From: Phoronis australis
Taxonomy: Eukaryota; Phoronida; Phoronidae
Assembly (NCBI GenBank): GCA_002633005.1
Contig: NMRA01000270.1
Span: 354,536-418,535, forward strand
Length of the DNA: 64,000 bases
Direction of reading: 5' to 3'
A program made the translations under genes and the position numbers. Positions 28,801-43,800 of this stretch are shown piece after piece (positions within the stretch are counted from its first letter, which is position 1; each line of letters begins with the position of its first letter). Below the pieces are notes generated by a model. That model saw only the letters and a program-made list of their open reading frames with translations. It was not told where the DNA came from and did no database searches.

Positions 28801-31800
28801 CTTTACCAATAGAGCTTGCAACTTCCAGAAATTGAATTAGCAAGTAATTGAAGTCTTACTTAGCCTCATAATTCTTCCAATGTATTTAGCCTAAAGAAAT
28901 TATTCATGTAGCCAGTCTGGCTAGTTGAATTGTCCAGCTTGGCTGAGCACTGATTTTTTGATTTCATCATATTTGGTCAGATGACTGTCATGGGAAATTT
29001 CGTTTAACATGTCGAAGAAGGCGTCCACACTCGGCGCAAACAGTGATGGGGTTAGGTTCAAGTTCAGAACAACCCGTCATTATTGCAAGCAATCTAAAAT
29101 AAATGAAAGCGAGACAAAAATGATTTGCTCATCGATGTAATTAGATTTATTCAGACGCACTCATCTGACGATATGAAATGGATTAATTCTTGTGCGAGCG
29201 GTCGTGTCCAGAAACGGATTACGATTGAAGGAAAATGAGGCAAAACGAAGACTACTGAGAGCAAGTCCGTGATGGACTTTTTAAGTTGTTTTAATGTACA
29301 AAAAGCAATTCAAAGTGGCATTTTTTCACGGAACAAGACATAGAAAGTTGGTATGCTGCTTTGACAGATATGCAGAATTAAGAAATTATCACAGCATTGT
29401 GCTACTCCTGAATCAGTGTAATAAGCCGAAAATCACAGAAAATGACAGACCAGAAAGTAAATGTATCACTTCTTAAAACTGGCACTGGCATTAGAAGATC
29501 AGACTCCTGGGAAATTTAGAGCAAATAGAATGTTCTACAAATACAAGACAGGCATGCATTTCATACATAACAATTTGGTGACATCATTACTATCTATACA
29601 GACACCAGGGGGCACTAACGACTAACTTTAACAAGCCATTACTAGTAGCAACAACAAAATTTTCAGATTAAAAAAAAATTCAGTTTGCAAAAAAGGAGGA
29701 ATTCAAAATTCAGCAGGTGGTGCTCGCGAAACAACAGTCTCTTGACTGTCAGGTATTAATTCACAATCCTCAAGTCATCTGGAACCTTATCTTGCAAAGG
29801 CCAAAACGTTGATAAACAGCTTTCAGTTTGTGTGATGAGGTACTTCAGCACCACCTAGTGAGCATAAAGTTGTGAACATAAAGTTGCTCTCGGATGCTAC
29901 ATGAAAAGTCCCAATAGGGACTCAACTACATTCCGTAAATTTACAGCAAATTTGCAGACTTTGTTTTCTCACTAATGTTGAATTTTTTCATCATGCTTTC
30001 TGTTTGTGACTTCCTCTTTCACTTGTAACAGTTCCTATTAACATACCTGAAAACTGGACACTTATTTTTAATGAAAATAATTTCGGACTTAGTCCTTAAA
30101 TAAGGAACTTTGCAAGAAAAGGTTTCTGTTCAGCTTAAGTAATATTAAGAATTGAATGAACAGCTTAGTCTCGATGTGTATCAAAGCTAAAACATGATGT
30201 AGCAAATGAAACAGGAAATTCATTTTTCCAGCCAAACATGCACTGAGGAAGACATCAGGAAGGGCAGATGTTGAAAATTTCTACAGGTATTTACCACCTT
30301 TTTGGATGGAAGACACTAATTTCCCTGTGTCAATTACTATTCACTATCCTGATGAAACTGTCTAAAGATAGCATAACAGTATCATAAAAAGAACCATAAG
30401 AATTTACACAAAGTCCACAAATGCACTGAAATTTTACAGACCATAGTTGAACCCCTATTGGGACTGCTTCATACAACTGGCTACAGAGGTCACTGGTGTA
30501 TTGCAGTTTTCCTGTCACTGTCATGTGTTTCTCACTAGGATCCAAGGACATGTCTCAGCCAGACATGACCCCCACTCAACCCACAGGATATCCTTGACAG
30601 TTGGTCTTCATAAAGAATACCAAATGGACACCTGTCTCAATCATGTGTTCCATGAATGTTCAGTTGCTTAGTAACCCATCACTACATGGTAAAATGTGGT
30701 TAAATGCAGAGGGGGGGGGGGAGGGTACAAGAATAAAAAGTGACACTCCTACTGGCATAAATGGACAGGGGTAACGACTCCTACTCCTTGCAAAACAGCT
30801 CCGACTATAGTGGAATATTTTTCTTCATTAACTCCACCAATTGAATTCTTATGACTACACCAGTATACCTGCCAGTATTCTTGACGAGCAAACAAAATAT
30901 TGGAGGTGGCCTAATCTGCCACCATACAAACCCCCTTCACAAGTCTACACCACAAGCAAATAATGATTTATACTGTTTCTAACCTTGCACCCCTCTGTAG
31001 GTATAAAGATGCTTGTTTTTAACATTTACAAGATTAACCTTGTTGCATGCACAATTGCAATTAGCAAGCAGGTGTTATCACAAATTGAACCACTTAGCCA
31101 GCCCGGATCCTACAATGCATTCAGTGGTAACATGGTACAAGCCAACATCTTATACCATGACTCACACCATTGATCGGCCAAGTGGGTATCTGCCAGGCTT
31201 CATTCAACAAACACTTCTCATCCGACTACATCAAAGTTTTGCTGCTAACACCTACTGGTAGACCACTTCCTTCTAACACTGGAAACCACACAGTTTATAG
31301 AGAACCTCAAAGTTGATGTTATTTTTAGTGATTAGACTAAACAATACATGATCTGTCATTGTACATGCAGGCTTCACTCTACCAAGGTTTCCATTTTCGA
31401 CCTTTTTATAAAATAACAAATAATTTCATTGGTCGAACTTACCACTTTTATTTTCATTGGATTTAATGAGTCACAATATTCACCAAAGTTCTATTATTTT
31501 ACCAAGAATGTACGTTGTACAAAGGTGCTCAAGTAATATCTGTGCAATCTGAGGAAGGCTTCAATAATAGTGACAACATTCTCAATTTTTTTTGCCTTCT
31601 GAGAATAATGTTTATTTGTTAGAACCCATGGGAAATAAACCGTAGCACTTAATAAGTTGTAACATTACTGATAAGTAGGAAAACCTAACTAAAATCATAA
31701 CAATAACTACATCTTTTCCTTTGAAGTTGTGCTTTTTCAAAAATGGCATCTGCATCAACCCGCAACGCGAAGTACCAACGAGGCCAAAAAAGGTTCTACC

Positions 31801-34800
31801 CCGACTCGTTTTGAGACCTGCGCTCACACTGACTAGGAAAACTACCACCTGGAAAAGCTGCACAAAGGCACGTAAGCATGGTTTGAAACATCTTAATTTG
31901 TTAAGCGATTGGTAACAAAATCCTGCATCATTTTTGCTCGTCTCAGGTGGCAACTAAAATGAAACACTGCACCACTAACTTGATTTTCCAGATAAAAACA
32001 GACTAGAAACAACTATTCTTTTTGGACTACTACACATAAAATTGTTTTCAAAATAAATTAGACAAACACAGAATGCTGTCAAACTTGGACGCATTTCTTG
32101 CACAAAATATCAGACAGTTTGGTTAACTTTTGTGTAATAAAACAGCATTTTTATGGAACATCAGCCAAGAATTTAATGAGACGTTGGGTCTCGCCACAAA
32201 ATGTTATGTGAATGGACTTGCCCGGTAAGTTGTGGTTGGACAACACATGTCGAGATTTTGTCAAGACTTGGCCAGAACTGAAAGTGTCCAAGTTGCAAAG
32301 AAATAGGCACTTAATCACTGTTTCATGCATTGAAACAGTGAGTTTCGACGTCAATGACAAGATATAAAGCTTTATAGCGTCTTCTGGGCTTAACTCTTAT
32401 CATTGTACATTGTCTTTTTCATAACAAACATTAAAAAAGCATCAATGACAACTTAATTGCTTTTTTTATCTTATAATGTTTTATTATACTCTTTAAAGGG
32501 TTTTCTTCTTATCATTTTGTGTTTTCAACAATGTAGACTGAACGGACCCATTACGTAGAACGCTGAACTCTTGATCCCATTGTGGTCACTCAAATGTGAT
32601 GTCCTTCTCACTGCCCTTGACCAGTTATGACCAGCACAGTGTAAACACGGCCAACCCACCAACAGAGGGGAGCAGGCCAGCCAAGTTAAACACCTGCTGC
32701 CCTCATAATGTGGTTCACTAAGACAACAAACAAGGCTGGCTGTACTCACTGGCTCCCCAGTTGAATGGTAACAACTCAACCACTATAACACCATGATTGG
32801 AATCCAAAAGAAATATTTCACAACTCATACATGACGTAGAATGTGGGACAAGAAAAAGAGACTAATACAGCGATACTAATTCCAAAAAGAAAGCGAAATA
32901 CCAGTCTGAGAAAAAGCAGCAAGTCGGCAATGAATAATTTGCGAATCCTTTGACTGGGTGGACACGGTTTGAGGACATCAAAATGACATTACAAAAAGAT
33001 TTCTATAGATACCAATATGAATTATCCAACTCAAAATCAAAATCAAACAGAAAATGAGCAAACACTACTGCTTTGTCACCCATTTTTGTACCCCCCTCGA
33101 GACCTTTGTTTCACATAAGGAGATCCCTGAGCCTAATCCCTTGTTTAAACCAGAGACCTATCAACTGACAGCTTCTAGTTACAACTGAAACACAGACACA
33201 ATTCTACTCTCATTGTTAGTGGTCATGTTTGTACAGACACCACAGAGGTCATAAGACAAGGGGCTCAGTCTAGCTTTGACCAAAACAGCCAAGCATTGTT
33301 GACAAACATACAATGCAGGGCTTATCCCCATCTACAGTGACACACCAGCAGACTCCCTGTCCACGCAACACACATCCCCGTGGCTGCGCGGCTGTGGAAT
33401 CAGGCCTTTCATAGCCATGACTCATTGCGTACCCAGTCATACTGGGAAAAACTCAATAAAACCTGTGTTATTTTTTGTCAGCTATTTAACGATTTAGCCA
33501 ATCATTCAGTCAATTAAGCAGAGACATCCTCTCACAATACTTTTTGATACTGAATGAAAACTGTTTGCTGAAGCCCCCTAGGTGCTTGTCGATAGAATAT
33601 AAATGATGTTCCGAGTTTGACGAATGATTGAATTACCAAGCCACAAATACGTGTTGATTGAAAGGCAGGGCTGTCTCAGATTCAAACAGATCATCCTGTT
33701 AGCAGAGGACTAACTCAGTGCTAAAAGTACGCATATCCTTTCTGTATGCTGAGAACATCCCATGCGCAAAATCTGCAAGAATGATGTCTTGCAGAAAACA
33801 ACCGACACAAATATGACTTTTTATACACAATCCAGATGTTTGAGAACTTCCACTCCGCATAAAATGAATCATTTCAGTGCTTAAAAAAATTCTACGAAAT
33901 GCAAACACATAAACATCCAAAGTAATAGATGCTTAGAGTACTGTACATAGAAACTGATAGATGCTAAGAAAACTGAATACACTGACAGATGCTAAAGATA
34001 CTGTACATCCAAACTGATAGATGGTCAGAATACTGTACGTGCATCCAAACTGATAGATGGTCAGAATACTGTACGTGCATCCAAACTGATAGATGGTCAG
34101 AATACTGTACGTGCATCCAAACTGATAGATGGTCAGAATACTGTACGTGCATCCAAACTGAAAGATGGTCAGAATACTGTACGTGCATCCAAACTGATAG
34201 ATGGTCAGAATACTGTACGTGCATCCAAACTGATAGGTGCTAAGGATACTATACATCCAAACTGATAGATTTGCAAAGGATACTGTACATCCAAAGTTAT
34301 AGAAGCTCAGGATACTATACATCCAAACTGATAGATTTGCAAAGGATAGTGTACATCCAAACTGATAGATGCAAAGGATAGTATACATCCAAAGTTATAG
34401 AAGTTAAGGGTACTATACATTCAAAGTGATAGATGCTACGAATACGGTACCTCCAAAGTGATAGATGCTAAAAATACTGACTTTTTCATTCATTGTGCAC
34501 ATGTTCACCCTCGTTCACTCAATGAAAGTGTAGTGAAAAACCCAAGTGTACCTGAAACTATAGACAATTCTGGGAACACTGTTTAGACAAAACTTCTTTT
34601 AGTCTTGAAGAAAAAAGCACATCACAGTTTTATGTTCAGAGCAGCTTTCAATGCCATGCAAATGCAATTTCGATATCTATCTTGTGAGAACATTAACACG
34701 ACTGCTGTTGCGAATCAAGTCATCGTTAAAGTAACAAAGGGCTTGGTAACTTTCAATTGTGTGATCATCAACATTAGCTGTAAGTCAGCTTTAATTAGTA

Positions 34801-37800
34801 CACCACCATTAATGCCAAGAAAAATTGTGAAGTCAATTATATGCTTAAATAAATGGAGCTCCATAATGACTGGTGGTTGTAGCCCGGGGCAAACTATAAC
34901 CTGCGTTCACCTCGTAAGGAGAATAATACCACCACAGAGGCTAGCAATTAATTATAGATGGTTTCATCAATGATCGGTCATTGTAATAACTAGTTATTTC
35001 TATAGCACAGAGAGACATGAAAGTTGACCTTCACATGACGTCAAGGTGTATATTGAATCCTTTAAAGATAAATCACAGCACATCATACAAAAAAATACAC
35101 CTAGTCATCATTTTTCATGATTCCCATAGCACGTCTTCTCGAAAAAATCAAATTTCACCATGTGAATGGATTAAACTCTCAAATGCTAATAGGCAAGACC
35201 TTATAGATAATTTGACTTTTCCAACATTTCCCAAAATCATCACCTCATAAGCTAAATGAAACCACATTTTGCTCAACTCCCAGATGTATTCGCACTCACG
35301 TTGAACAAAAAATCCATCAAACATAAATTTTCCAGTCAACTGCCAAATTACTAGGCTTGTTCCATGCAGATGTACACTGCACAGATTACCAATGATATAT
35401 GGTGAATGTGTCAATTAAAATCTGACAGGATTGCCAATTAATAACCTGCTGATCACGTACAAATGAAAACTAATGGAAAAAGGGAAAATTACACAAATAT
35501 ATATAGATATTGAGCGAAGACACAAAGAAAAGCTAAAGCAAAAATATCAGCGTCAGTAAAAATAGAGATTGCTGTCAAAATCGTGAATACAAAATATTCA
35601 AACTGAAACTTAATTACTACGAAAGTATAACAAACTAAACCATACAAATTATTTAGAATTACAAGTTCACACTTGCAAACAACCTAATACACGTACCCAC
35701 TTTTAAAATGCCCAACAGGTGTCACTATGCACTGACTCAAACTAATCATGAAAGAAAAGGAATAACACTAGTCTTTCAGAAATGAGTTTCAACTAACTCG
35801 CCACCTATGGAGGAACATAGGAAAGTGTCGGCAAGAGTCTATAGTCAGACATGAAATCACCCGGTCAGTTCCAAATTGGACAAAACTACCTCACTGGTAT
35901 GACACACTGACCACCAATCACCTTGTGTGAATTCATCATTGAAATTTAGTGGTGAGGTCATGCATTTTAGTTGAAACCATATATGCACATGATTAAATTC
36001 ACACCATGACAAATATTGTCAAGACAACTACATTTCAACAAGCAAACAACCACAAGCTAATTTAATTCAGCATGATGTCATGTCCATTTACTTGTGATGA
36101 TGTCACACCTTCCATGTGCACCCCCTATGAGCGAAAATGGCAACTACAACAGGACTCCTTGTGAATGTAATTTGGTACACTCGACTTCAGACCATCAACA
36201 AATCTACAAAATGACTTCCATACCAACGGATCCTGTCACACCAAATCAGTTTTCAGCATGCCCTCAAAAATGGGGACAAAACCGAAATAGAACTGACTAA
36301 CTGCAGCATAAATTACAAGGACAGCCTCCCATTAGATGCATGTTTTTGGCCAGTTACCTGATGTGTCCACAGCCCATTTCATCAAAATGTTAGAGAAGTT
36401 GACTAAAAACAACCTTCGAGCGACAAGGTCTAAAAGTGACGTTTTATTCAGGGTGGCGCTGTAGGCAGCTTCAACATACTATCAAACCAAACTACAAGTA
36501 GATCTCTTATCAGTTGTTTATTTAACAAAATCAGTCTGTGACTTATTTTAAAAGCAGCCGGTCATTGGAAAGCAGACGGTCATTGGAAAGCAGACGGCGG
36601 TTATCGGAAACAGACGGTCAGTGGAAGGCAGTCATTGGAAAGCAGAGGGTCAGTGGAAAATTTCCCTGCCTGCTGCTCATTCTCAGCAGGTGTTCTCACG
36701 ACACCACAGGCTCTGGTTATCACTGGCTGGTTGCAAACAGACAGTTTATGTATTTAAACATTAATACATAGACATTCAAAGTAATCAGGAACGCAGCGGG
36801 AAAGGTCAAAGTCACAATAGCAAGTGGGTGACAATAAAAGAGACTACTTTAAAAAAATAGCCCCTGAAACAGAGAGAGCAGAAACTGGCTTTCTGAAAAC
36901 TAAGATACCCACAAGTGGCCAGCAAGGCAGTTGTTTTCGAAAACAAATTACAAATAGATGATGTGGTCAGAAACATTTTTGAAACGGTTCAACAGTACGC
37001 TCCCTTCAATAAATGTTACACAAACGTACAGTGCAGAACTTGTGAAAATAGTGTCTGCCCTTCTCCTACAGCCTTGGTCATTATAAACGTCTGTGAGATA
37101 GATAACCCTTTGTACCAACCTTTGTGGTATAACTCCAAAATTTGTATAGACAGTAGTCCAGTTTTTTGGAACGAGTGGTTTCATAAGAGTATATGATACG
37201 TATATGATTTAATTGACCCTGATAAAGGATATATTTATGATTATCATACCTTTGGTACACGTTTTCAATTTTGCCCTTGTATTACTCATTTTGGAATTCG
37301 AAGTTCAATTCTTCGTTCTTGGAATCATCTAAGAGACAAGAGTACTATTTCACTCCATTTTTTCCAGAACATATTTTTCGAATCTCCTCAGAAAATAAAG
37401 GGACGGGGAAAAGCTATCAATTATTCATTTCCAAACTGTATGTAACACCTGTCGCGGAATTGAAGTGGGAGAGAGAAATTAACTTATGCGATGATACTCA
37501 GTCTTGGAAAAAAATTCATTCTGTAATTTATCATTGTACTTCTGATGTCAGACACAGATGGTTTCAATTCCGTATCAACCACAGACTTATTGGTACAAAC
37601 TCTTATTTAAAGAAAATAGGCGTTAGTGAATCGTCTTTGCGTTATTTCTGTGAGCAACACAAAGAAACAATTCTACATTTGTATTGTGAATGTTCAGTTT
37701 TGGGGATGTTTAAAAACATGGATGATAAATCAGAGCGATTTCCCTCTGCAGTTAAATATGTCTACTGCCTTATTCAGAGATCCAGCCTGTAGATTAGAAG

Positions 37801-40800
37801 TTGTACATTCAATTCTTTGCTTAGCGAAATTTCACTTATATAGGCAAAGACTGCAAAAGGTTAAGCCCAATTTTCAATCATTTTTATATAAGGAATGTGA
37901 TTACCATAATCTGGAAAAAATACTAACAATTATAAACTGGATGCTGAGAGATTCCAGGTAAGGTGGTCTTCTTTTTTGCCTAGCAACTAGCTTTTATACG
38001 CTTCGATAATGTTCGTAATTTGTTTGATGTACTTGACCAGATTTCATATTTCTGTACATCTATGTACTGGTTGGTTGAATTAATAAATGTTTCATTCAAA
38101 AAAAACAAGAGCAACACAGAGCCTTGAAATGCGCCCGCAAATGCACCACATATGGTGTGCCTAGAGTTATTTATCTGTATCATATAAATGGCCAAAACGT
38201 CCAATCCATAAGAAAACGAAACATGCCATCGCTTTTTCAATAGAAAGCTATTTACTAAATTTCATAAAAATCTGACAAAGAACTTAAGAGAAACAAAAGA
38301 GAACAGAAAAAATATTTAACTGCCACTAGGGGGCACAACGTCCGCCTGAAAGTCGTCATCTATTGTTAGTTTCCTTTAAATCCACTTACTAAATTCAATA
38401 AAGATCCAGCAGTAGGTTTACTAGATATAGCTATGGATGCAAAACAAAACAAAACCACCACTAGGAGGCGCCACAGTAGTAAGCCATCGGAAAATCATTG
38501 TCAGCTATCCTTTTCATAGTAAGAACACACATGCCAATTTTCACAATCATACTTAGAGCAGTTTGGTTAATAGAGGGGTGGACGTCAAAAAACAGACTCA
38601 AAACAGTATAAACGGCCACTAGGTTGCGCAAACTATGTCGAATCCACCCAAAAACAAGAAGATAGTGTCATCTCACTAATAGCTGCCTATATTCAAAATT
38701 TTGTGAAAATACGTTGAGGACTTCCGAAGATGCTAAAATTGCCACTAGGGGGCACACCGGTAGTCGGAGAGATCCGAAATTTGTTGTCATCCCTCGTCAG
38801 CTTGATAGGAACACATCTACCAAATCTCATCAAGATCCTGTGAGGGGTTTAGGAGATACAGCTGCGGATGCCGGACGATGGACGCCCAGAGAGAGATGAC
38901 AGCAATATGCGACCACAAATATGTGGGCGCGTAAAAAAACTTCTCAGTCAGATGTTAATTTGGCCAACTTAAAATGTCAGGTGCTTATTGGAACTGGCGC
39001 GCCCTTGTTTCCTGCACACGTCCGATGCAATTTAGGCCCAGGACCATCTGCATCCTCATAGACACTGCTGCATTCACGTTTTATTTCTGACAATGTCCAA
39101 CATAGTTACGACTGATATGGGATGCACATGTGACTTACCTTCAAGAAACATCACATTCTTGAATGACTCCTGCAACTTGTTAAGAAGCACTATGACAAAA
39201 TTGTCACTGGTCAGCACCTCCGGATTGACAGAGCATTGGTCGTAGACAACGATCTCAAAGTCTTCGTCGGGCAGGAACTGGCAAGACTGACTGAGAAGGT
39301 CTTTGATGCAAATCTACAACAAGAGTCACTTAGGAATACAAGATCATAAGGAACTGGTACGATGGGCTGAGAAGGTCTTTGATACAAATCTACAAGAGTG
39401 ATTTAGGATTAAAGGATCATTAGGCTGGCTCACACTCACAGACATAGCATAACATAAAAGTGAGCCATATAACCATGTGAACATAGTATGCAGAAGAGTA
39501 ACTTAGTGATTCTGTCAGCGAGAAAGGTATGTTGCTCAGCAAATATGGGATTTGCATGGGAAACAATAGGGTTTGTCCAGCAAAACTGTGAAGTGGGAAT
39601 GCCTTAAATCCTACTCCCATTACAAATATGGGTTGCAACACGTCTTGTACAGGGAAGGTTAAACACATTCCAGTGAGAGCAATTGTTAGAAATCGAGTTC
39701 AATCGCTGCGATAATGTATGACATCAGGTATTTAGTTCTGCAATAAGACCGCCACGATCACATGATAAATTCGATGATGCAGAGATCGTTTCTCATATCA
39801 GTAAGGAACAAGTTGAGACCACAACTCAACTGTTTGTTTCTTTGAAGGCACCATGGATTTATACCAGTTTTTGAGTTTGTACAATCTAAGAGGGTTTCAC
39901 CTTTCCTTGTTGTAGCCTTCTCTTGACCAACTTAGAACAACACACATTGACAGACTTGTGGATGTTGGACGTGTTGAACTCCAAGAAGGACCGGCTGTCA
40001 ATCAGCAGAAACTGAAAAAGAAGAAATTTACATCAGCTGAGCATAGGACACAGTAAACAGCAAGACACACCAGTCAACGCTGCGACTGCATAAACTGTGA
40101 TCACTAACAAAAAGCATCCTAACCATGGTATTTTTAATTACGTTAGGAAAAAAACACGATTGGTCTCATTGTTTAACGAAAAAAGCATCCCCCTGCATCA
40201 CTTTCCGGAAGCTCTGGACTGCTAAATCTGGAAAAAGAACAAAAATGTGTAGGACTAAAAACACCACAGCAATTCTCAAAAAACAGACCAGAGCTAATTA
40301 TGCTCTTTTTGTCCTTATTATTGGTGTGGCCTTAAAGGTGCTGGAACTGCTAGAAAAATAACCTTGATAGTGCAATAGCGGGATATTACGTGACCATATT
40401 TTGAGAACCAGTTTCCAAAATGCAGTTTAGTTAAAGCTGCTATAAAACCCTCTGGGGTTCTGCAAGTTTATAAACATTCATTGACTAAAACCCATTGTTA
40501 GCCTGCTAGCTGAGAATGTCCACCCTTCAACATCCATTTTTGTTTTAAAAGAATGCGATAACAAACTGCTGGCAAAAAAAATCCTACGGCCACAGCACGC
40601 CCGTCACTGAAAAACTGCAAGCATTTTAACCACCCATGTGAACGTAGTAATTGTTTTAACCACCCATGTGAACGTGGTAATTGCTTTAACCACTCATGTG
40701 AATGAGGTACTTGTTTTGTTCGATCATTGTTTCGACCATTCGTAGATCATTAGAATGTGGTGCTTGTTTCGACTCAAACCAGACAGGAAGGTATGTCATG

Positions 40801-43800
40801 GCCTTGTCATGGCTACAGTCCCCTTGTATTGAACAAGTATTGACCACTTTCATTTGCTATCAATTCAATCCAGGTTTTTCAACCTCTGCTGTTGTCACCT
40901 GTTTTTGTCAACCATATATTGCATCTGTCTGGACTTTCACATATTAAAACTCCCATCAATACTCAAGGAGAAAACACTCTAACCCTGAGAAATATGATTC
41001 AGAATGTCTAAAAAACTGTCCACTACGCAGGCGGGTGAAGAGAGAAATAACCGAACACCACAGGAAGCCTTGAGTTGCCCACCGTCCATCACAACCGATA
41101 GAATGTCCCCTTAGCCATACGGTAAAGTCGCGTGATTTTCGGACGGCCCGCCATTTTCGACCAAGAATAAATATTTCCGAAATGAGTTTTTCATGGTCCA
41201 CGAAATTCGTACAAGGTCCAAAAACTGTTTTTCAATGATCCTCGAATTTCGGACAATGTCATAAACGTCGGATTTTTGTCCCGCGACTTTCGGACAAGGA
41301 AAATTTTAGAAACGCTAATTTAGGATCGACGCAACTCCCGTGTCACTAAAGCGTTCAACGGATGATTACTACTCGATAAGGCTTGAATCTGAGAATTGGG
41401 GTAACGGGCTTTGTAATTTTTACCTTGTCTTGACGATGTCATGACCGTTACTCGATTGTCTTGCGTTTAGCTTGAGTTTGGCGCTTTAGCTATGAAAAAA
41501 GTCACCGAGTCTCGCATGACGAAAATTTCTGATGAAAATACAAATGGGAAATACACGGAAGGCTGCAGTTTTTCGTTGTAGCGTAACATGTGCTCTGGTT
41601 TAATTAGACCGTGTTGTTCAACTTCCGACTGTGACATTGAACTTGCACGCCTCAACTTGCGTGTTTACGAAGCGTTTTTATTTTTAAAACGTCCTGGCCT
41701 TTGCAAATGCCCTTGTTAGTGGCTAAAATCTCCCGACGACGTGTCTGGATTTTATTCTTGACGTGATGAGAAATATTTTTTGTTTAGGCCCCCATACACA
41801 ATAGGTCACAGCTAAGTATGTCCGTAGGATATCGCGCGTTCAAAGTAGTGTAGATAGTGAACAGCAGCAGCCGAATGAGACGGAGCCAAAGTAAAACTGG
41901 TTAAAAATCAAACATAGCGCAAGGCCCAGCACTCAGAAAGGGGCGCGGCGCACACGCAATTGTTACAGAGACATTGCATCCCTGTCCTATGTTGTGTAAG
42001 TGCCGGTGTGCTATAACACATATCAAAAACTAATGTACATCCACGTAACCACGTTTCACTACCCTTACAAATTGTCTGTTGCTCTCTGATAAGCATCGCA
42101 GATGCAAGAATCTCGCTAAAGAAGATAGTGTGATCGTGTGCTTCGTTTGCAATGCCTCACCATACGTCTCGACGTCTTAAGTCTAGCGTGTTCGTGAGAT
42201 TCTCACCCTTGCGCCCCCGATCGCAGACTAGGGTAGAGTTCAGTAGCTGTCTTGGGAAATACAAAAATCTAGCCAAAATCACGCTTTCAATTAAAAAACA
42301 CAATACATCACGTAATTTCATGAATTCGTGCTTTTTAGCGAAGTTCTAGCGTTACGAGCTTAACCCCAGATGTAAACCTAAAAAGATTTAACTTGCGGCG
42401 ACCCAATTTTGCTTGCTCATCCACTGGTCTGTGTACTTGTGGTCTTGTTAATTCACATCCTAGCTGTACCGTCTGAGGTACAACACCCTGAACTCCATGG
42501 TGTCCCGAGATTAAGATGAATCCCGACAAGGACACCGGGACCCTGTGGCACTCTCTGTCTGCGGCGACTAAGAAAATCCTCCACCAATCATTTCGAAAAA
42601 TGACAAGTCAGTTGAATCAGATTTGGTAGTCGTTGCTTCTTGTGGTCCTAGGGGTAGGCTAACAAGAATACAGGACCTGGAGTCCGATGCAACGGGCCTG
42701 GAACCTGATAGGTGTTTCCGACCGGAGTTCCATATCTACTTTCCACAGGACCTTGTCTTCATGTCTATGTTACCGCCTTCAGTTGATAGTTTTGAGACAA
42801 AAAAGAAACGTGATCTTAAACTACAGACCATGTTTTTTGTATTACTTAATATAGTTTTAGAGGCATTTCAGCTGTAAGTGTGTTTAATTGTGTTGACTGT
42901 TACATTGCTAATTATTATTGTTCTATTTTTACCCGAGGTGATGCCTTACTTGCAGCAAGGGTAAATAATTTTGGGAAGTATTACTAGCGATTTCCGTATA
43001 TAAGTTGGGGAAACCAAACGTCTTATGTAAAAATACACCAGGGCCTATACTCAGCAATGCCGAATACACGAACACAGTATAAATACTGTAGCTCACCCTA
43101 ATTATATCCTAGTGGGAATAGCATTATTTTTAGATTTCAAGCATGCATTTTTATTCTCAGATATGCATCCCAGGTATATTTTAGGGAAAAATTTAAGATA
43201 CGCAAATTGGCCATATATTCTCCTGGACTTATATACGGAAATCTACGGTGGATCTTCTTAAACCTGTCAACCATGAAAATTTCATTGAGACAGTTTTGTT
43301 CTACTAACATGTTCAACTAACATTCCGTTCATGCAAGTCGGTCAGTACGTTCGCATTTAAGGCGTTATTGCAACAGGTAAGTGTTGTTTTGATTTTTGTT
43401 TGGTGTTTCCATATTTTATTTTGTTATGTATTCCTGTCTTCAGATAGTCACTGTTATTCTTCAACAACATTTCTGTACTTATAATGAGACTTCAGTAAAC
43501 TCGCGACTGTTCATACTTTAAATGTTAGCAGAAGTGTGTAATGTCCATCAGCAGAGACCTGTGGGAAGAACTATTTTCCGTAACTGTAGCAAATATATGA
43601 CGAAATGAAATGAAAACGGTCGACATAGATGAATTGTAATTGGTTAAATATACATTAAGAAAGAAAATTAAGTATATAAATAGTAGAATGGTACTTGAAT
43701 TGCCTGGTTTACGTCCTTCATGAGTTCACCTGTCCCAAATTGAGTGCTTTCGTTTTTCTTTTCAGGTCGTCACTAGTCGATTCTTCTAACAGTCGTGATC

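Larger units (their letters stand above)
6832..39138 (-). other. Intron 3 of the DUSP gene (32.3 kb), mostly unassigned
   Basis: This is the largest intron, splitting the rhodanese domain. Apart from the elements listed separately, it is AT-rich intronic sequence with no coding block I can support. The stretches 7340-10790, 10910-13620, 13740-17510, 17600-23430, 25780-26430, 26560-33920 and 34490-36540 show only short chance open frames, microsatellite-like runs and dispersed repeat remnants. G-runs occur near 28364 and 30710. Confidence 0.85.

Noticed and set aside
31742-31915. Possible first exon MASASTRNAKYQRGQKRFYP with a GTAAGC donor
   Set aside because: Stop after 23 codons in frame; a second frame also has stops. 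Could be a decayed fragment, but there is no family match or partner exon.
37271-37792. A 173-residue open frame as an independent host gene
   Set aside because: Its sequence is the C-terminal zinc-finger-like end of a LINE polyprotein, with stops and shifts upstream and an A-tail after it.
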